NCBI GenBank assembly: GCA_964058845.1
Contig: CAXKVR010000034.1
Coordinates: 806,001 to 870,000, forward strand
Origin: Carex sylvatica
Lineage: Eukaryota; Streptophyta; Magnoliopsida; Poales; Cyperaceae
Direction: 5' to 3'
Length of the DNA stretch: 64,000 nucleotides
The position numbers and the translations under genes were made by a program. This document shows positions 35,626 through 49,066 of the stretch, one piece after another. Positions within the stretch are counted from its first letter, which is position 1. Each line of letters begins with the position of its first letter. The notes beneath the pieces are model-generated. The model did no database searches. It worked only from the letters and a program-made list of their open reading frames with translations, and was not told where the DNA came from.

Positions 35626-38600
35626 ATGGAAAAATGTATTATCTAGAAAAATGCTTTATGGCTAAATGTAAGTAAACGAGTGAGATTATTATATAAATAT
35701 TTGTATTTTAATCGAAGTATAAATAGTTTACATTATGATTCTTTATCTTGTTGTTAGTTTTATTATGCAATGCATAGCTCATTATGTATTTTATAATATA
35801 TTTATTTTTTTGAAAATTTTGTTATACAATGCATAACTTATTTTGCTACATGCAATTCCAATGCTTACATTTGTATATATCATAACTTTTTTGTTTTGAG
35901 TTGAATATATATCAAAACTAAACATCGAACTATGACATAACACTGAGGGATGTTAATATTTTCAGAAAAAAAAATAGAAGGATAGTAACAATGGTGCACC
36001 ATAAGCCGTCCTAAACAAGCAACATTATTTTTCTATAATGTTTTTGGATATAATAAAAGATATTCTAATCAGTCAATTCTCTTATTTGGAAGGCAATCAA
36101 GGCATGTTCTCAAACCAAAGTTAGAGAATGGAAGCTCTATATCTCTTTTTTTTTTAAGTAAAAGTAAACATATAGCTGTCACAGCACCCATCACATCTCT
36201 TTATTATTTTTCAGTACAAGTACAATGATAGCAATTTTTATAGAATAGAAAGAACCGAATTATTAATTTGATTCCTTTGGACATTTTTTAAGAATGATAT
36301 CAATTCTTAGCCACAAAAAATGTCATGTCTGCATACAATTTCTAAGAGTAAAATTAATAATTCGGTTCTTTCTATGATATATCTAAAAAAACTTATCTTT
36401 CTAATTCTATATAAAATATTTAATACATTTCTAAAAATTAAAAAAATCTGGACATACAGAGTATACCCGCCTGAAATTAATTTCTATTCAACGTCCGCTA
36501 GAATTTGATTCTAGGTCTTAGTGGTGGATGTAGGAGTAGGTTGAATGAGTATTGGATCAACTTTTAGGTTCAATTAACTCTATTACCGTATAATTAGCAG
36601 CCTTCTATCAAATAATTTAAAAATTTACAGCGGTAGAGTTTTAAAATGATTTTATGATGAATTATCAATCAACTTTAATTTTTTTTTAAAAATTCAGCGG
36701 TGAAGTTTTATTTTTTTTATCATTTTTTTTATACAATAAACTAGAAAATTGTAAAACTAAAGCATAACAAATTACAGAAACCTTTGGTACAGTACATCTC
36801 TTTCCCCCAAAAGAAAAACATGATAATTATTTATCTTTCTTCTGTTTATTTGTACATATCTAACTTATTACTGAATAAGTCATAATGCCAGTGATTACAT
36901 AAAGCTTTGGCACATCTCTTTCCACCAAAAAGAAAACATGATAATTATTTATTTTGCATCTGTTCATAGGTCAAACAGACATCATTTCCTATTGGCAATT
37001 ATCAAGTTAGTTGTTGGTTAATTTCCAGATCTAGTACTTAAGATCATGGGCGGATCCAAAAATTTTCTTAGGAGGGCAAAAAAAATCGAATTGGATTTAA
37101 ATAGCTAATTAAATTTAAATCCATTAACTAATTGAGCACTCGATAAATAAACAATACTTTGACTTATATTTTTCTAATGCTCTGACTTGTAATTTCGGAT
37201 ACGTTAACTCATAATTCTAATTACCAATCATAATTCAAGAAATTTATTTTGATTTTAACACTAAATTTAACCCGAATAACAAATCAAACATCCAGAGGGT
37301 GCAAAAAAAAATTCCAGGAGGGCAAAGTCGATCAATACCGATATATCACCACTAAAACTCAAAATTTAGAAGGGACAACTACCCCCTGTTACATGTTGGG
37401 TCCACCTTTGAAGACCAGCAATGTGCATCTTTTTTCTATTATTTTTTTAATATTTCACTCTAGGCCAGTATAACCCTGTTATTTCAGCAAAAAATGTTGA
37501 AGAAAAAAAAAAAAACAACTATTAAAGAACAAAAGATGTTTCAGTGAAAATAGGAAAAATGTAGAAAGCCTAAAAATGGCAAGTAAAATAATAGAAAAAA
37601 TAGAGAAGAACACAATCTAGAATTGTATATAAACCAAACCTTGTATTGCCAATAATTGGATGTCTAGTAAATCACCTTTGCATGACAATTTGCAGATAGT
37701 TTAAGGAAATGGACACCTCCATTTTTCATGAACTGGAGAAGATAAAACAACAATAACTCCATAAGAAGCTTTTGCCCTTTTTCTGCTTCGGTGATGGTGA
37801 TGGTGATGGTGATGGTGGTGGGGTTCACTAACTAGTCCAGATCCATTTAACACACAAAAGGTCTTGTTTGGCACAGTTTTTCTAATTCACCTGCTGACCT
37901 GCACACTAAATGCAATCTTACAAAACTGGTTAATTTGAGTCACAGGAATAGGGAGAATGAATTTATTAAAATTGCTCACTTATTAGCAAATGAGAGTAGA
38001 CAACTGGGATGTAATAGTTTTGAGTCTCTAGCTTGAGGTATTACGAAATGAAGCATGTAATAGGCCTACGGGCTGTCAGGAAAGCAAAAAAAAAAAAAAA
38101 AAAAAAAGTTTCATACGTGAAAAAGGGATTTTTTTTTTTATAAACTAGAATTAGAAAAAGGCTTTTTATATTATTTTTTTTACAAAAATCATAATAACCG
38201 AAATGTCATTTTGATTCCGATTTTTTTTTTTTTTTTGGAACCATGTATTTTTACAATTTTTCAACGTATTTTCTTCTCGAATTAAAAAAAAAAATAGAAC
38301 CGAAATGACATTTCAGTTCTTATGATTTTTATTAAAAAAAAGTAATCATGTTGGTTTCATAATTTTTTTTTTCCTAATTATGGTTTATTAAAAAAATTCT
38401 GAAAAAGGCATCTCCTGGATAAAATTTATTGGATCAGTTGAATTTGAGAAATGTCCGTGTTATGATATAATGGAAGGCCTTTCTCAAAAAAAAAAAAAAA
38501 AGTTATATAATGGAAGTCGCTGAAAATAATAAAGCCCAAGTTGGTTGCTTGTTATCAAATGACATCTGATTTTAGGCCCAAAAAAAAAAATTGGTTTTCA

Positions 38601-39214
38601 TGGGCCATTTTTTCTTTTTTCTTTTTATCGAAAAAATGGTTATCCCCTTGATATTGTTCTGTTTTCTTCACTTGATTAATTTTTCGGCTAATCTTTTAGA
38701 CAATGTTTGGTTTGATTGTGGAGAAAAGTTAATGAGAATTAAATTTCTTATTTCAACTTGCTCCATATATTTTACACTTTGGTGGTTTTAAGTCATAGTT
38801 TAAATCAATCCATCTATAAAGTTAATATGTCTGAAGAGGTGAAATATTTGCTTCATATTAACTCTTTTCTTTCTCCGTCTTGCTACTATTTAATCCTCAT
38901 TTGATGGCTAAGTGTAGAGTAACAAATTTACTTCATCTTTTCCTCCATAATTAAACATGACCATTAAAAGTTTAAAACACGTGATATAAGATTACTGTCA
39001 ACTCAACCAAAACAAGTAACATAAAAGTTCCAAAAATGGGACAAAAGACAGTAGGTTACCAGTAACATTGCTCTTTTATTTCATATTTAATGTACAATCA
39101 AAACTATGTAAAAAAAGGCCAATACAGAGAAACACAGCACACCCCCAAAGGAAAACTCCAAGAAAACAAAACTCCAATCCCCCTCCCTCCCCTCCAAAGG
39201 CCAATAAAGAAATC
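35626..39214. other. Intergenic DNA with hairpins and simple repeats
   Basis: Holds the nested hairpin at 36245-36375, a segment at about 37046-37415 with GGGCGGATCC...GGGTCCACC-like ends (unclassified repeat), a GGTGAT microsatellite at about 37794-37825, an inverted repeat at about 38185-38330 (AATCATAATAACCGAAATGT with ACATTTCAGTTCTTATGATT), and long A/T runs. No gene was recognised; the first part of the convergent PSI gene's 3' UTR should lie just below 39215. Confidence 0.5.
36245..36375. repeat. Perfect 25-bp inverted repeat with nested stem
   Basis: 36245-36269 and 36351-36375 are exact reverse complements (left begins ATAGAAAGAACCGAATTATT). Inside, GACATTTTTTAAGAAT and ATTCTTAGCCACAAAAAATGTC form a second stem, giving a 131-base structure with two nested helices. 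It could be a young MITE or a hairpin RNA source. Confidence 0.7.
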
Positions 39215-42200
39215 TCAAATATTTCTAGCAAAATCCACTCTATCCATCATATCCAAAACCCTAATCCTCTCCGCTTCAAGATCCACAACTGGAGGCAGCC
39301 AGTTGCCGGTACTCTTACTCAACCTATCATTTTTTCTCAATTTCAAATTACATCTCCTCTCAAATTCTTGACTCTTACTCAATCCTCTATACTTGGTTAA
39401 GTTAGACACAATTTTACACACCTTTTTTTCTGGGTCCTCTCTGGTAGAATTAGCATTTGATGACGAACTCTCGGTATTTTGAGGCTCCAGAGAGAGAGTC
39501 AATTGTTTTATTTTCGGGGGAGACCGCACTGGGGACTTGGATGGAGATCTATTGCCCCCATTTAGAGGTCTTGTTTGACTAATTAGGTGGTGTAACCATG
39601 TGAGCAAGTCTAAGATGTATGCATCAGTTTTTACTTTATCAGCATGGTACAATGTTTCTATCTTTATGACTTCGGTTTGCACTGGGCCGTTTGATCTCCG
39701 CACTTCACCCCTGAAATTTACAAGGAAAATGAGCAAAGGATATTAACAGTGTTTATAATTTTCACATATTTTAATTGAGAGGAGGGTTCAAATGCCTTCA
39801 TTTTTTATGCTTGCATCATGCCTCCACTTTTTAATTTTCTAATAACAAAAAAATTAAAATTTATACGACAAAATAAAACCAGTAGATGTGATCTATATTA
39901 TTTTCTCTACATGCACATAAAAAAATATTATTCTTTGATTTTGATTTATATGAATCAATAAGTTGCAAAATTAACGTCCATAATTTATCCAAATCAGTGT
40001 ATTTTTGCAAGCTCTTGATACTATTTAAAACAAAATCAAAATGTCGAGATCTTTTATGTGTAAATAGAGAAATGATATACATCATATCTAATGGTTTTAT
40101 TTTGATATTTAAGTTTTATATTTTAAGTTATTGTAGTTCTAAAAATGGAGGCATGATAGAGTCATAAATATGGAGACATATGAACCCTCCTCTTTAATCG
40201 AATACTTAAAAATAGTATACAGGTGCGTACCCAGTATTAGCCCATTCGCCGACCCACCCAAATCCATGGTGGGCCCTGGTTGTGTTACTGGCCATTGGTA
40301 CTAGCCATTGTAAAGTATTATCGATTGAGGTTCTCAGTAGAGGTAGCGAAACCTGAAACGAGTAATATTATTTAATTATACAAAATAGAAAATAATAATG
40401 ACCAATAAAAGGTGATCGGTACAGTGCTTAAACAGGACTGGTAAATAATACCTCTTGAGCAAGAGGCAACGGCTGTAACCTATTTTTCAAGGCGTATTTA
40501 ATTCTTGGTGACAAACCTTGGTATAGAGTGTCTCTTGTATTTCGAGGCACTGAGCTTGACCTAGATGCCTTTTTCATTAAAATAAAATAAAAGGAACAGA
40601 AATGTTAAAATCAAATATTCTAAAAAGAATATATTAGAAATACGCTAAATTTAATCTTCCAACTATTTTAAGCTGGCTATTTCTGATTAACTCATCTCAT
40701 GTTACAAAAATGAAAAAAAATATTGTGAAACAATAAATAAAGTATTTTTCTTCTTACTATGAAGTCAATGTGTGTAATAATGTTGGCATAGTGCAAAGAT
40801 AGGCCAGCAGGACCAAGACTCTGACAACTATTAGTTGACCCATTCTCAAGTTCTCCAGCTGCAACATAACAAAAAATGTTTCACAAGAAAGAAAATTTCA
40901 AGGACCAATATGGAAATTCTAATATTTGAAAAATAAAGAAAGAAATAAACAATGATATATTTACCAGGTACATCAAAAACTCGATGTATCTCCAAATGCA
41001 AGAAGTGCACAATGTCAACAAGCTTCTCAATAACCTGAAAAGATAAAACAAAAGGTATATTTAATACATGATTAGGTTATATTTTAGAGAAGTGAATCAT
41101 ATGCAAGAGAAAAAGGGATGCCTACCTCTTCAAGCATTTTAAACCAAAGAGATTTTTTCTGCAATCTTTTCACATGCTTCTTTTGGTTCTTTAGTTCCTG
41201 CTCTATTATTTGCATTGTATCTGCAACATTTCAGTTTTTATTCCACATGAGAGAGATATCAAGAGAGAGAGAGAGAGAGGTAGATAAAGAGATGAACAGT
41301 TTAGAGAGAGACAGAAAATGGTAAATAAAAGAACCTCTTTCGTAGTCCGCAAGACTAACATCTTTCCTCCTTTGTTTGAATTCTTGCTGAAACTTATCCA
41401 ACGAGTGCATCTCATGGTACAACTCCTAAAATTATTTCAAAGATAATTGAAAAATAAAATCGGAAGTAAGCAAAATTTTAGTTATCAATTGAAATTTCAT
41501 GTACCGCGGTATTTTTAACAAGGTTGAGAAGGTATTGCATCTCCGCCCTTGCTGTCTCCTTTAGTTGCTTCTGTGGCATTACTTCTGAATCTAGCCTGAT
41601 TATTAAGAAAAATATGAAAAAGTTAATAATGGACTACATAAATTAAAAAAAAAAAAATGAAAATAGAATTAAAATAATTAGTTTACTTGGAAAAATATCT
41701 ATCCAAGTTGTGCCATTGTCGGTCCTTGCATCGGTTTCCAAAGCGAACAATCTCGCTTGCAAATACATTCAGTTCACGCCTACAAATGGGAGAGAAAAGA
41801 ATTATATTTATACTTCTAAAAAATTCATAATTATTCAAAAATAAAAATTTAAGGATAAGAATGGCACAGAAAAGAAAGAGAAGAGAACAAAGTACACCAA
41901 AATATACAACACTCAATTTGCCCATCATAAGAAAAAATGAAAAAAGAATAATAATAATAATTAACCGCGCCAGACCTTTTGTCAGCTTCAACAAGCCGCT
42001 CCAACTCACTGGCATCGCTTGATACCAGTCTCTGAACCCCGTCAGAGTTAAAAACCACCTCCTTTAAGTACTTAATATACTCTTTTGAGAGAGAATTAAT
42101 GAGATTTGCGCCTTTGACAATGGTATTTGCCACCTCAAATGCAAGAATGCAGATAACAGTTCCCTTTGCGGTTGACCCGGAGGCAAAGCCGGTGCTCGGA

Positions 42201-42949
42201 GTCAAATTCACCATTCCACTCACGATCAGATCAAACCCTTCTACGGCCTTGCCAAAGCCGGCATTGCTAACTCTCCCCACAATGTTCCCCCCAGATGTCT
42301 ACATAATGGAATTCATCATGAATACAGGGCTATTTTTTTTCTAATAAATTAGTATTCATTCATGCCAGATTGTAATAAGCTTTGGGAAATTAAATATCTC
42401 TTGTAAATAAGTATAAAAATATGGATATTTCTGATTAATTCTATAGGAACTAAGAAATGCATAATTCCAGGCTACTCATCAAATGTAGCGGTATTTATTA
42501 TTTCTATATAACCCTTCAATTGTTGCAAATGTAAATGAAATACATCAAATTTGGCCTAGAATTGTAGCAACTTTTAAGTTATGACACCATAACCAAAATT
42601 GCTTACCCTTCCTGCTGAAAACGGTCAACAATGAAAAAGAAAAAATAAAATAAATTACCTTGCTTGACCCCGAGTTCTTTGTTGCTGTGCTATTTATAGT
42701 AACGCCCTTCATTTTTTGAACTTCTTTCGGGGCCATCGTCTCGGGATTCTGATGCTTATTTTCAGATAAAGAGGTCTGACGAGGCTCGGTCTCTGTTTCA
42801 ACTATTTCATCAATTGGTGTAACATTACGCCTTTTTGGAGGCTTTGTATATGTAAATGGTTTCAAATCTTCGACTAATTGAAATGCACGAAAGGAGAGTT
42901 CGCTAGGTGTTCTATCTAAAGGGTTTGCACTCGAACAAACCCCTCCCAT
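39215..42949 (-). CDS. PSI: PSK SIMULATOR-type protein, DUF3475/DUF668 (11 exons, 629 aa)
   Basis: PSI proteins act in growth signalling linked to the peptide hormone phytosulfokine in Arabidopsis. Exons on the minus strand: 42949-42659, 42298-41976, 41779-41687, 41595-41505, 41425-41335, 41220-41126, 41034-40965, 40858-40758, 40568-40452, 40352-40231 and 39710-39215. The total is 1890 nt, with GT-AG throughout. It starts MGGVCS, a likely N-myristoylation site that would tether it to membranes. DUF3475 lies at about 148-204 ([20 protein letters not shown]). A coiled, basic segment follows ([20 protein letters not shown]). DUF668 begins near 368 ([20 protein letters not shown]), followed by [18 protein letters not shown] and the KSQEFE..C..KLRKN..LSKS tail. 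Length fits the family (about 630-660 aa). Which of PSI1-3 it matches is unclear, though the C-terminal tail looks closer to PSI1/2. Intron 10 holds a MITE. Confidence 0.93.
39770..40201. mobile_element. Fold-back MITE (family A, copy 2) in PSI intron 10
   Basis: The ends ATTGAGAGGAGGGTTCAAAT and ATGAACCCTCCTCTTTAAT are inverted. The interior has the same motif order as the copy at 19452-19891 (TAGATGTGATCTATATTATT, AATCAATAAGTTG, TGCAAGCTCTTGAT). It occupies almost all of the intron between exons 39215-39710 and 40231-40352 and reaches within about 30 bases of the exon end. Confidence 0.75.
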
Positions 42950-45900
42950 TTTCTCTTTATTTTTATGATGATTATTTTTTTTAAGTTGGAATTAAGTGGT
43001 AAATACCATATAATGGTGTGTATTGGAATGAGATATGATGCTGATATAGCTTGAGAAGATTATTCCATCAGCATAAACCTGTCACATAAGAGGAGAATGC
43101 TGAATTGCCTTATATAAAAACCGACCCATTATATATATATATTAAAAAAAAAAACTCAGAAATCATGAGGAAGGTATTTGAGGAGTAATTTGTTTATGAA
43201 AAATTGGTGAATTGGTTTGAGAGGTCGAAACATTGGATTTTTTACTTGACTACGGGAATCAGAAATTATTAATGAATGATCAAAGGGAAAGAAAACCAAT
43301 CCTAATATTAGAAAAGGATACACTAAAACCTACTTAACCAAATCACAACATAAGAAAACGGATCAAAATATGAGGAGGTTGAAAGAGCGTGATTGACTCG
43401 ATTGAGAACAGAAACCCAAATCCGATTGAATCGAATAATGCCCAGGAACCCCAGAAAGATTCGATCTTTGCACAACGACTTCATATTAAATCTTAATAAA
43501 ATATATGAGGAACTGGAAGGAAGGAAAAGCACACCTTTGTAGACCAACGAAAGAGGCTGGATTTCTTGAAGAAGGTAAAAGGTCAAGGAGGAAGAGGCTT
43601 AATAGAAAGAATTTAGAGGCGGAGTTGTCGTAATCCATTGAAGAGAGGAGAGAATATGTCAAAGCTTAGAGGATTTGATCAAAGGAAATAAATTTTATGA
43701 AAGAAACAGTGGCTGCTTGTTTTAAAATATGATTTTGGTGTTTTGTATCTTTGCTTGTTTCTTTTTGTTTAATGGTTTTCTAGGGGCTTGATGCGGGTAC
43801 GGATTACCTAAAGTAACCGAAATTTTGAGTTTATATTCCAACCGTTAATCTGTTTCAGCACGAATATTAAAGGATCCTCATGCATTCACTAAAGATCGGT
43901 TGTCCTGGGTATGATCGAACGGTTGTAATTCAAAATCAAAATTTGAGCTACTTTGGGGAATCTGTATTCGCTTGATCCGGGATTATATCAACAAACCCAA
44001 ATTCAACGTCAATAATAAAGGAATGACAGATCTCCTGTCAAATATACTGGACATGTCCGGTTTTTTAATAACTGAGCGCTGATCCGCTTAATAATGGGTA
44101 AGTGTATTATCCATTGTTTATAAAATGGAGGAGATAAAACAATGATGGAGATTTATTGGCGCTGACCTATCGGAGGAAGTGGTGGTCAAATTTAAAATAA
44201 TAATCTCTTTGTCTGACAGTGGTCCCACTATAAGCTGCTCCAGAATTCAGATGGAACCTTGATAGTCTCTACTCTCTACCATATATTTTTTTTAAAAGCT
44301 GCTCATTCTTTTATTCATAGCATTTTAAAAAATAAATACATAACATCAATATTGTAAAATGTTCAAATTAACAAAACTTCAATGATTTATTGGGCTCATA
44401 ACGGTAATTATTCGCTACGACTCAAGAATTAAAGTACAACTCGGTATAATTAGCTCATTGTTTGAACATTCTGCAAAAATGATGTCAATGATTTATTTTT
44501 TATTTGTGTATTATTATGAATACAAAAAATGGGTTCGAACAAGTGATAAATAATTGGAAAATTCGAACTTCTCCAATAAAAAAATAGTAAGATATTAGTA
44601 CTATACCACTAACAAAATTTTTTATCATATATTACATTTTTGACAGCGCAAGCTTTGTAGTAATTTAAGAAAATAGAGAGATGCTTGTTGCTCATTTTTC
44701 TTGCTTGTGTGTTTGCATACTCGTTCTTTGTTACATGTAGCAGGTGTGTATTACTTGATCTACTTCATTTTTATCATGTTAGAATTTGTTTTCCCTTTTT
44801 TATTAAATATTTTCATTCCAAAAAATATTAGGATAGAAAATCTTGGTCTAATAAAAATGCGTAAAATTTATTTTATTTGGGAGGAGTTACTTGACAGCTT
44901 TTTAGTTTGACAAACTTGACAATATTTAAAATCCAACATGATATCATAAACTATCTTATCAGTATATTATATCTATAATATATTATGAGATTTTGGGTGA
45001 GTTTCACCATACGTCAAATACTTAAAATTTCAAAAATGCGAAATTAACGGTCCTTGTCGCATCAACAAACAATACCTAAATTGTATAAAATTTGATAGTT
45101 AGGCTATCTATCTATATGTTCATAATACACTTGCAAATTTACTTTCTTCTTTTCAATATTATTTTAATTTTTTTAAATTCATTGTCAAGATTGTCAACAT
45201 AACTATTGTCAAGTGATCCCTTCTCTAATTTTTTGTTTATCTTTGGGCTTGTATAATTTTCTATTTGTTATACATTTATGATTTATTTTTTGTTTGTTAA
45301 AAGTTACTGGAATTTTCAAAATACAATTTGCATACTAAACTTAAAAAAAAAAAAAAAATTGAAAGTATGAACATCCCATAAAAAACAAATATATAATATT
45401 TAAATGAGAGACAAATTGATACTGTTAAAATGGAGAAAGATCAAGGGTTGATACCTAACCTGGTTTTATTTGAATGTTTGATTATATCTGCAAAAAGGAG
45501 AAGTTTGACATGTAGCCTTTATTATTATAGCTAATAAAATTGAACAAATTTTATTTTGGTAGAATTTAAAACTGCCATCCAAATTTTATAGAAATCATTA
45601 CACGTCATTCTAATTTATTCGAAATTGCATCAATTACATGATAAATATGTTACTAAATATAATTGCACAATTTCAATTCGACCTCGACTTTGAAATCCAT
45701 TCATGTGCTTCTTATCCTAGGGCTATTTTAATTTATTGATATGTCATATGTGTGATCGGAGATTATTATCATGGCTTTGTTAACCAAAGGTCCGATTTTT
45801 TAATTAGTAGCATTTTTTTTAAATATATAGTATAGGGAAAAATTTCGGAACATAACATGGCTGCGGGGAACCATGGCGGTTTAGTAAAACATGTCAATAA

Positions 45901-48219
45901 CGGTCGGGTGAGTTATTTTTTTTTACACAATCTAATAAATTATCAACTCAAAATAAATTATCAAAACAAAAAAAATATTACATACTTTATAAAATAATAC
46001 AAAGTCTAGCAAAATATTACACAGTTTATAAAAATAGACATATAGGATTAGGATCTGGTTCGAGTTCAATCGAGTCGATTCCGAATCAAATTGGGGGGGT
46101 GGCGGGGGGCAGCTTGGATTCAACTCATGAATCAACCAAAGTGACAATTAGCTCGAATAAGTTTCAACTCGAGTTATTAACAAGTTAAATTCAAATTGTT
46201 TTGAAACAAATTACAAATCATGAGTTTTTTGTGCATTCCTAATACCTGTGGTGTTTCACTAAGCTATCGAGGTCTATAACAATCGTACTTTGTTACGAGA
46301 TCTTTAAATACCGAGATATTATAATATTTTTTAAAAATAATATGGATTAAAAAAAATTAGTTTTGATTTAGTAACAAAATTAATGCTTTTTCGTATGAAA
46401 AATTATATATTTAAAATTTGAATTGAAAATTCTCTTGTAAATATTAAATAGTTAAGTAATTTGATCTTTAACTTTTATTTAATAAAAAATACTACGGATA
46501 AAGAAGAAGTCGGATCATAGGTGCTTTTTTTTAAAAACAAATATGTTGTGATTACGTGGGAATAGCAGGAAATTGTGATTTCAAATTCAGCGTTCAATTT
46601 TCTTTGAAATTTGTATATGAAAAAGTATCTGTTTTGAAATTCGAGCATAAAAAAAAATTAAACATTTAGATTTAAAATCGCAGGTTTCCTGCTATTTTCA
46701 CGTAATTACAGCAGATTTATTTCCGCTTTTTTGGTGGAGTGTTTGGTGCTACGTGGCAAGTATATAATGTATATGGTTTATAGTAGCAAAAATTAGGGAT
46801 ACGACATTTTTTGGTGGTGCGGAGGTCATCTTTTCATTTTTAAAATTCTCTGTGGGCTGAAGTCTCTGTTTATTTATTTTCAACAACTGGAGATCATGAA
46901 TTGTTCATTGGTTTCCTAATTGTTCTAGATTACACAAGTAGATATACCGAACCAGATTTTTTATTAGAGAATGAATATTCGTGCTTATTATAGATTAGAA
47001 GTTTTAAAGATCGAATATTGATCTTAAATTGTTGGGCTTAATTTTTTTCATAATCTCTCTTCTCATTTAAGAGAGTTTGCATTTCTTTGTAAGAATTTTC
47101 ATGTAGTTAATAACGTTGTCTTCTTATATGGTTAATCATGTTGTTTCTTTAAAATTTATTTGACTAATATTTATATAAATCATTACTGCTAAAATTCAAT
47201 TAGTTTTGGATTATATATTATTTTTCAGAACCAAATCAAAAATCTAAAAAAAATTCTAATGTAAATAAAAGCAATTAAATATATATTGTAAACATGATTT
47301 TGAATGAAGAATTGACAAAGAATAATACCATGGTCTTATTATCCGGATTGAATCAAGACTTATTTAAAATAAATAAATAAAGTCAATGCCCCAGGACGTG
47401 GTTATTATTTGAGTGCATAAAAGACTAATAATAAATATAACAGAAAAACGAATTGACCGAAGAAATTCAAATGCAATTTAAAACAATCATTCCACATAAT
47501 TAATCCGGCAATGAAAGATATATTTTTATTTTCATCCGTTGGTAAACTATGGTTGGAATTAATAATATGTTAAAATAACTAACAATTAACATCCAATTTT
47601 GAATTAACTTATGTTATGTGTCATACAGGAGCCATAAGTTATTACTAATGAATTGCCAATATAATTTGTCAGAAAAAAATTAAATTATTTTCAACCAAAA
47701 TTTTTGAAGCTAGCACACATTATAATTTATATGCAAATGATCACAAAAGACCAAACTAAAGTTCTATGCTTCGTTAAATTTATTTGTCTGATTTTGGAGG
47801 TTTCTTTTAAAAAAAGGTGTGGAGCAACTAATCTATATGTCTGTTGCCTCTAGGTCAACTTTGGATTAGCATTTATGACGAAATTTAAAAAAAAATAAAG
47901 ACAACTAAGATATATGCCAAAATATCTTCAACTTGAGGATTATCTTTTAATTTTTTAAATAAAGTAATAGTGGATTCATAGAGAGCGCGTGGGCGTGGCT
48001 TTACTTTTTCCAAATATATTCAACGTAATTATTAACAAAAATAAAGGAAATCAAAATAATCAGGAAAATTATTTAAAATGTTTTCACCTATTATACTATG
48101 GTGTGGCTATCAGCATCTGCTTCATGAGCTTGCTTTTTTAATTATTTATATCATATTTTGAAGAAAAAAAATCCAAATGACTCGGCAAATTATTAGGTTT
48201 CAATGGTTTCCAATAAACT
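42950..48219. other. PSI upstream region and gene-poor AT-rich DNA
   Basis: The first 0.7 kb should contain the PSI promoter and 5' leader. A MITE-like inverted repeat lies at about 43786-43985 (GGATTACCTAAAGTAACCGA with its complement near 43960). Another lies at about 46528-46730 (TACGTGGGAATAGCAGGAAA and TTTCCTGCTATTTTCACGTA). GAGTTCGAG-type motifs at 46050-46200 recall the repeat at 5020-5510. No gene was recognised in the remaining 4 kb. Confidence 0.5.
46528..46730. mobile_element. Small MITE, about 200 bp
   Basis: TGTGATTACGTGGGAATAGC and GCTATTTTCACGTAATTACA form the main stem, continued by AGGAAATTGTGATTT and AAATCGCAGGTTTCCT. The outer A/T runs also pair. The target duplication is unclear. 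Confidence 0.65.
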
Positions 48220-49066
48220 TGTAACAACCCGGTAATATGTATTCTTTTAATTATTTTAGACATATTGATAATATTAGAAAAGTTTAAGATTTGAATTGCA
48301 AAATAAATAAAAATAAAAAAATGAAGAAGGTCAACGTGGCATCCATGCCACGCGGGCCCTCCTTGTAACCCCTTGAAAATGTTTTCTTCTATATTCAGTT
48401 AAAAGTAAAATCAAAGAGAAAAACAAAGAAAAATAAAATTAAGAAGAAGAGACCAGAGAGAAATTCCGAGAAAATAAGAATTATTTTGATAATTTTGTTT
48501 ATATTGATTGATTTCAAATTCGATTGGAATTCCGATTATGTCGCGTTGATTCTGAACAAGTGTTGTATCTCGAATTGAATTTTTGAATTGATCGCTTATA
48601 AGGTAATCTGACTTTTCTATAATATGTTTTCGATTTGAATGGTTCATTGGGTTCTGAACTGGGTAGTTAAATTATGATAGTATATTTAACTGAAATATGG
48701 TCTAAATATTGAAGTTATTTTTAATGGACTGGAATACTGAAAATCGCCAGTTTCAGAAATTCTAACTGAAATGGAACTGTTGTTATTGAAAACCTAAATC
48801 CAACTGATATTGCCGGTTAAATATGCATACGTAATTTGATATTTAATTGTGTGGATTAATTCAGTTCTATTGAAATGGTTGTTTACTGTTATTAAGTCAA
48901 TTATAGAGAAGCTGTGCCATTAAATAACTGGTTACTCGGCTTTGTAGCTGACCTCGTATTGCTTCTATTTTCTTTCTATTGCGATGTAGGCTGAAAGAAC
49001 AACAGATGAATGCGAGAGTGCCGCTCTATCACGTCGCGTGCTCGATCTGGCCGCCGGGGCGTGACA
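48220..49066 (+). mobile_element. Solo LTR (847 bp), probably Gypsy, with AAACT target duplication
   Basis: The element begins TGTAACAACCCGGTAAT and ends GCCGGGGCGTGACA. It is flanked by AAACT at 48215-48219 and 49067-49071. LTRs with TGTAAC..CCCGG starts and GGGCGTGACA ends are common in plant Ty3/Gypsy chromoviruses (general knowledge). No coding sequence remains. Confidence 0.85.

Noticed and set aside
39068..39400. Plus-strand ORFs of 93-110 codons
   Set aside because: They are antisense to the last exon of the PSI gene.
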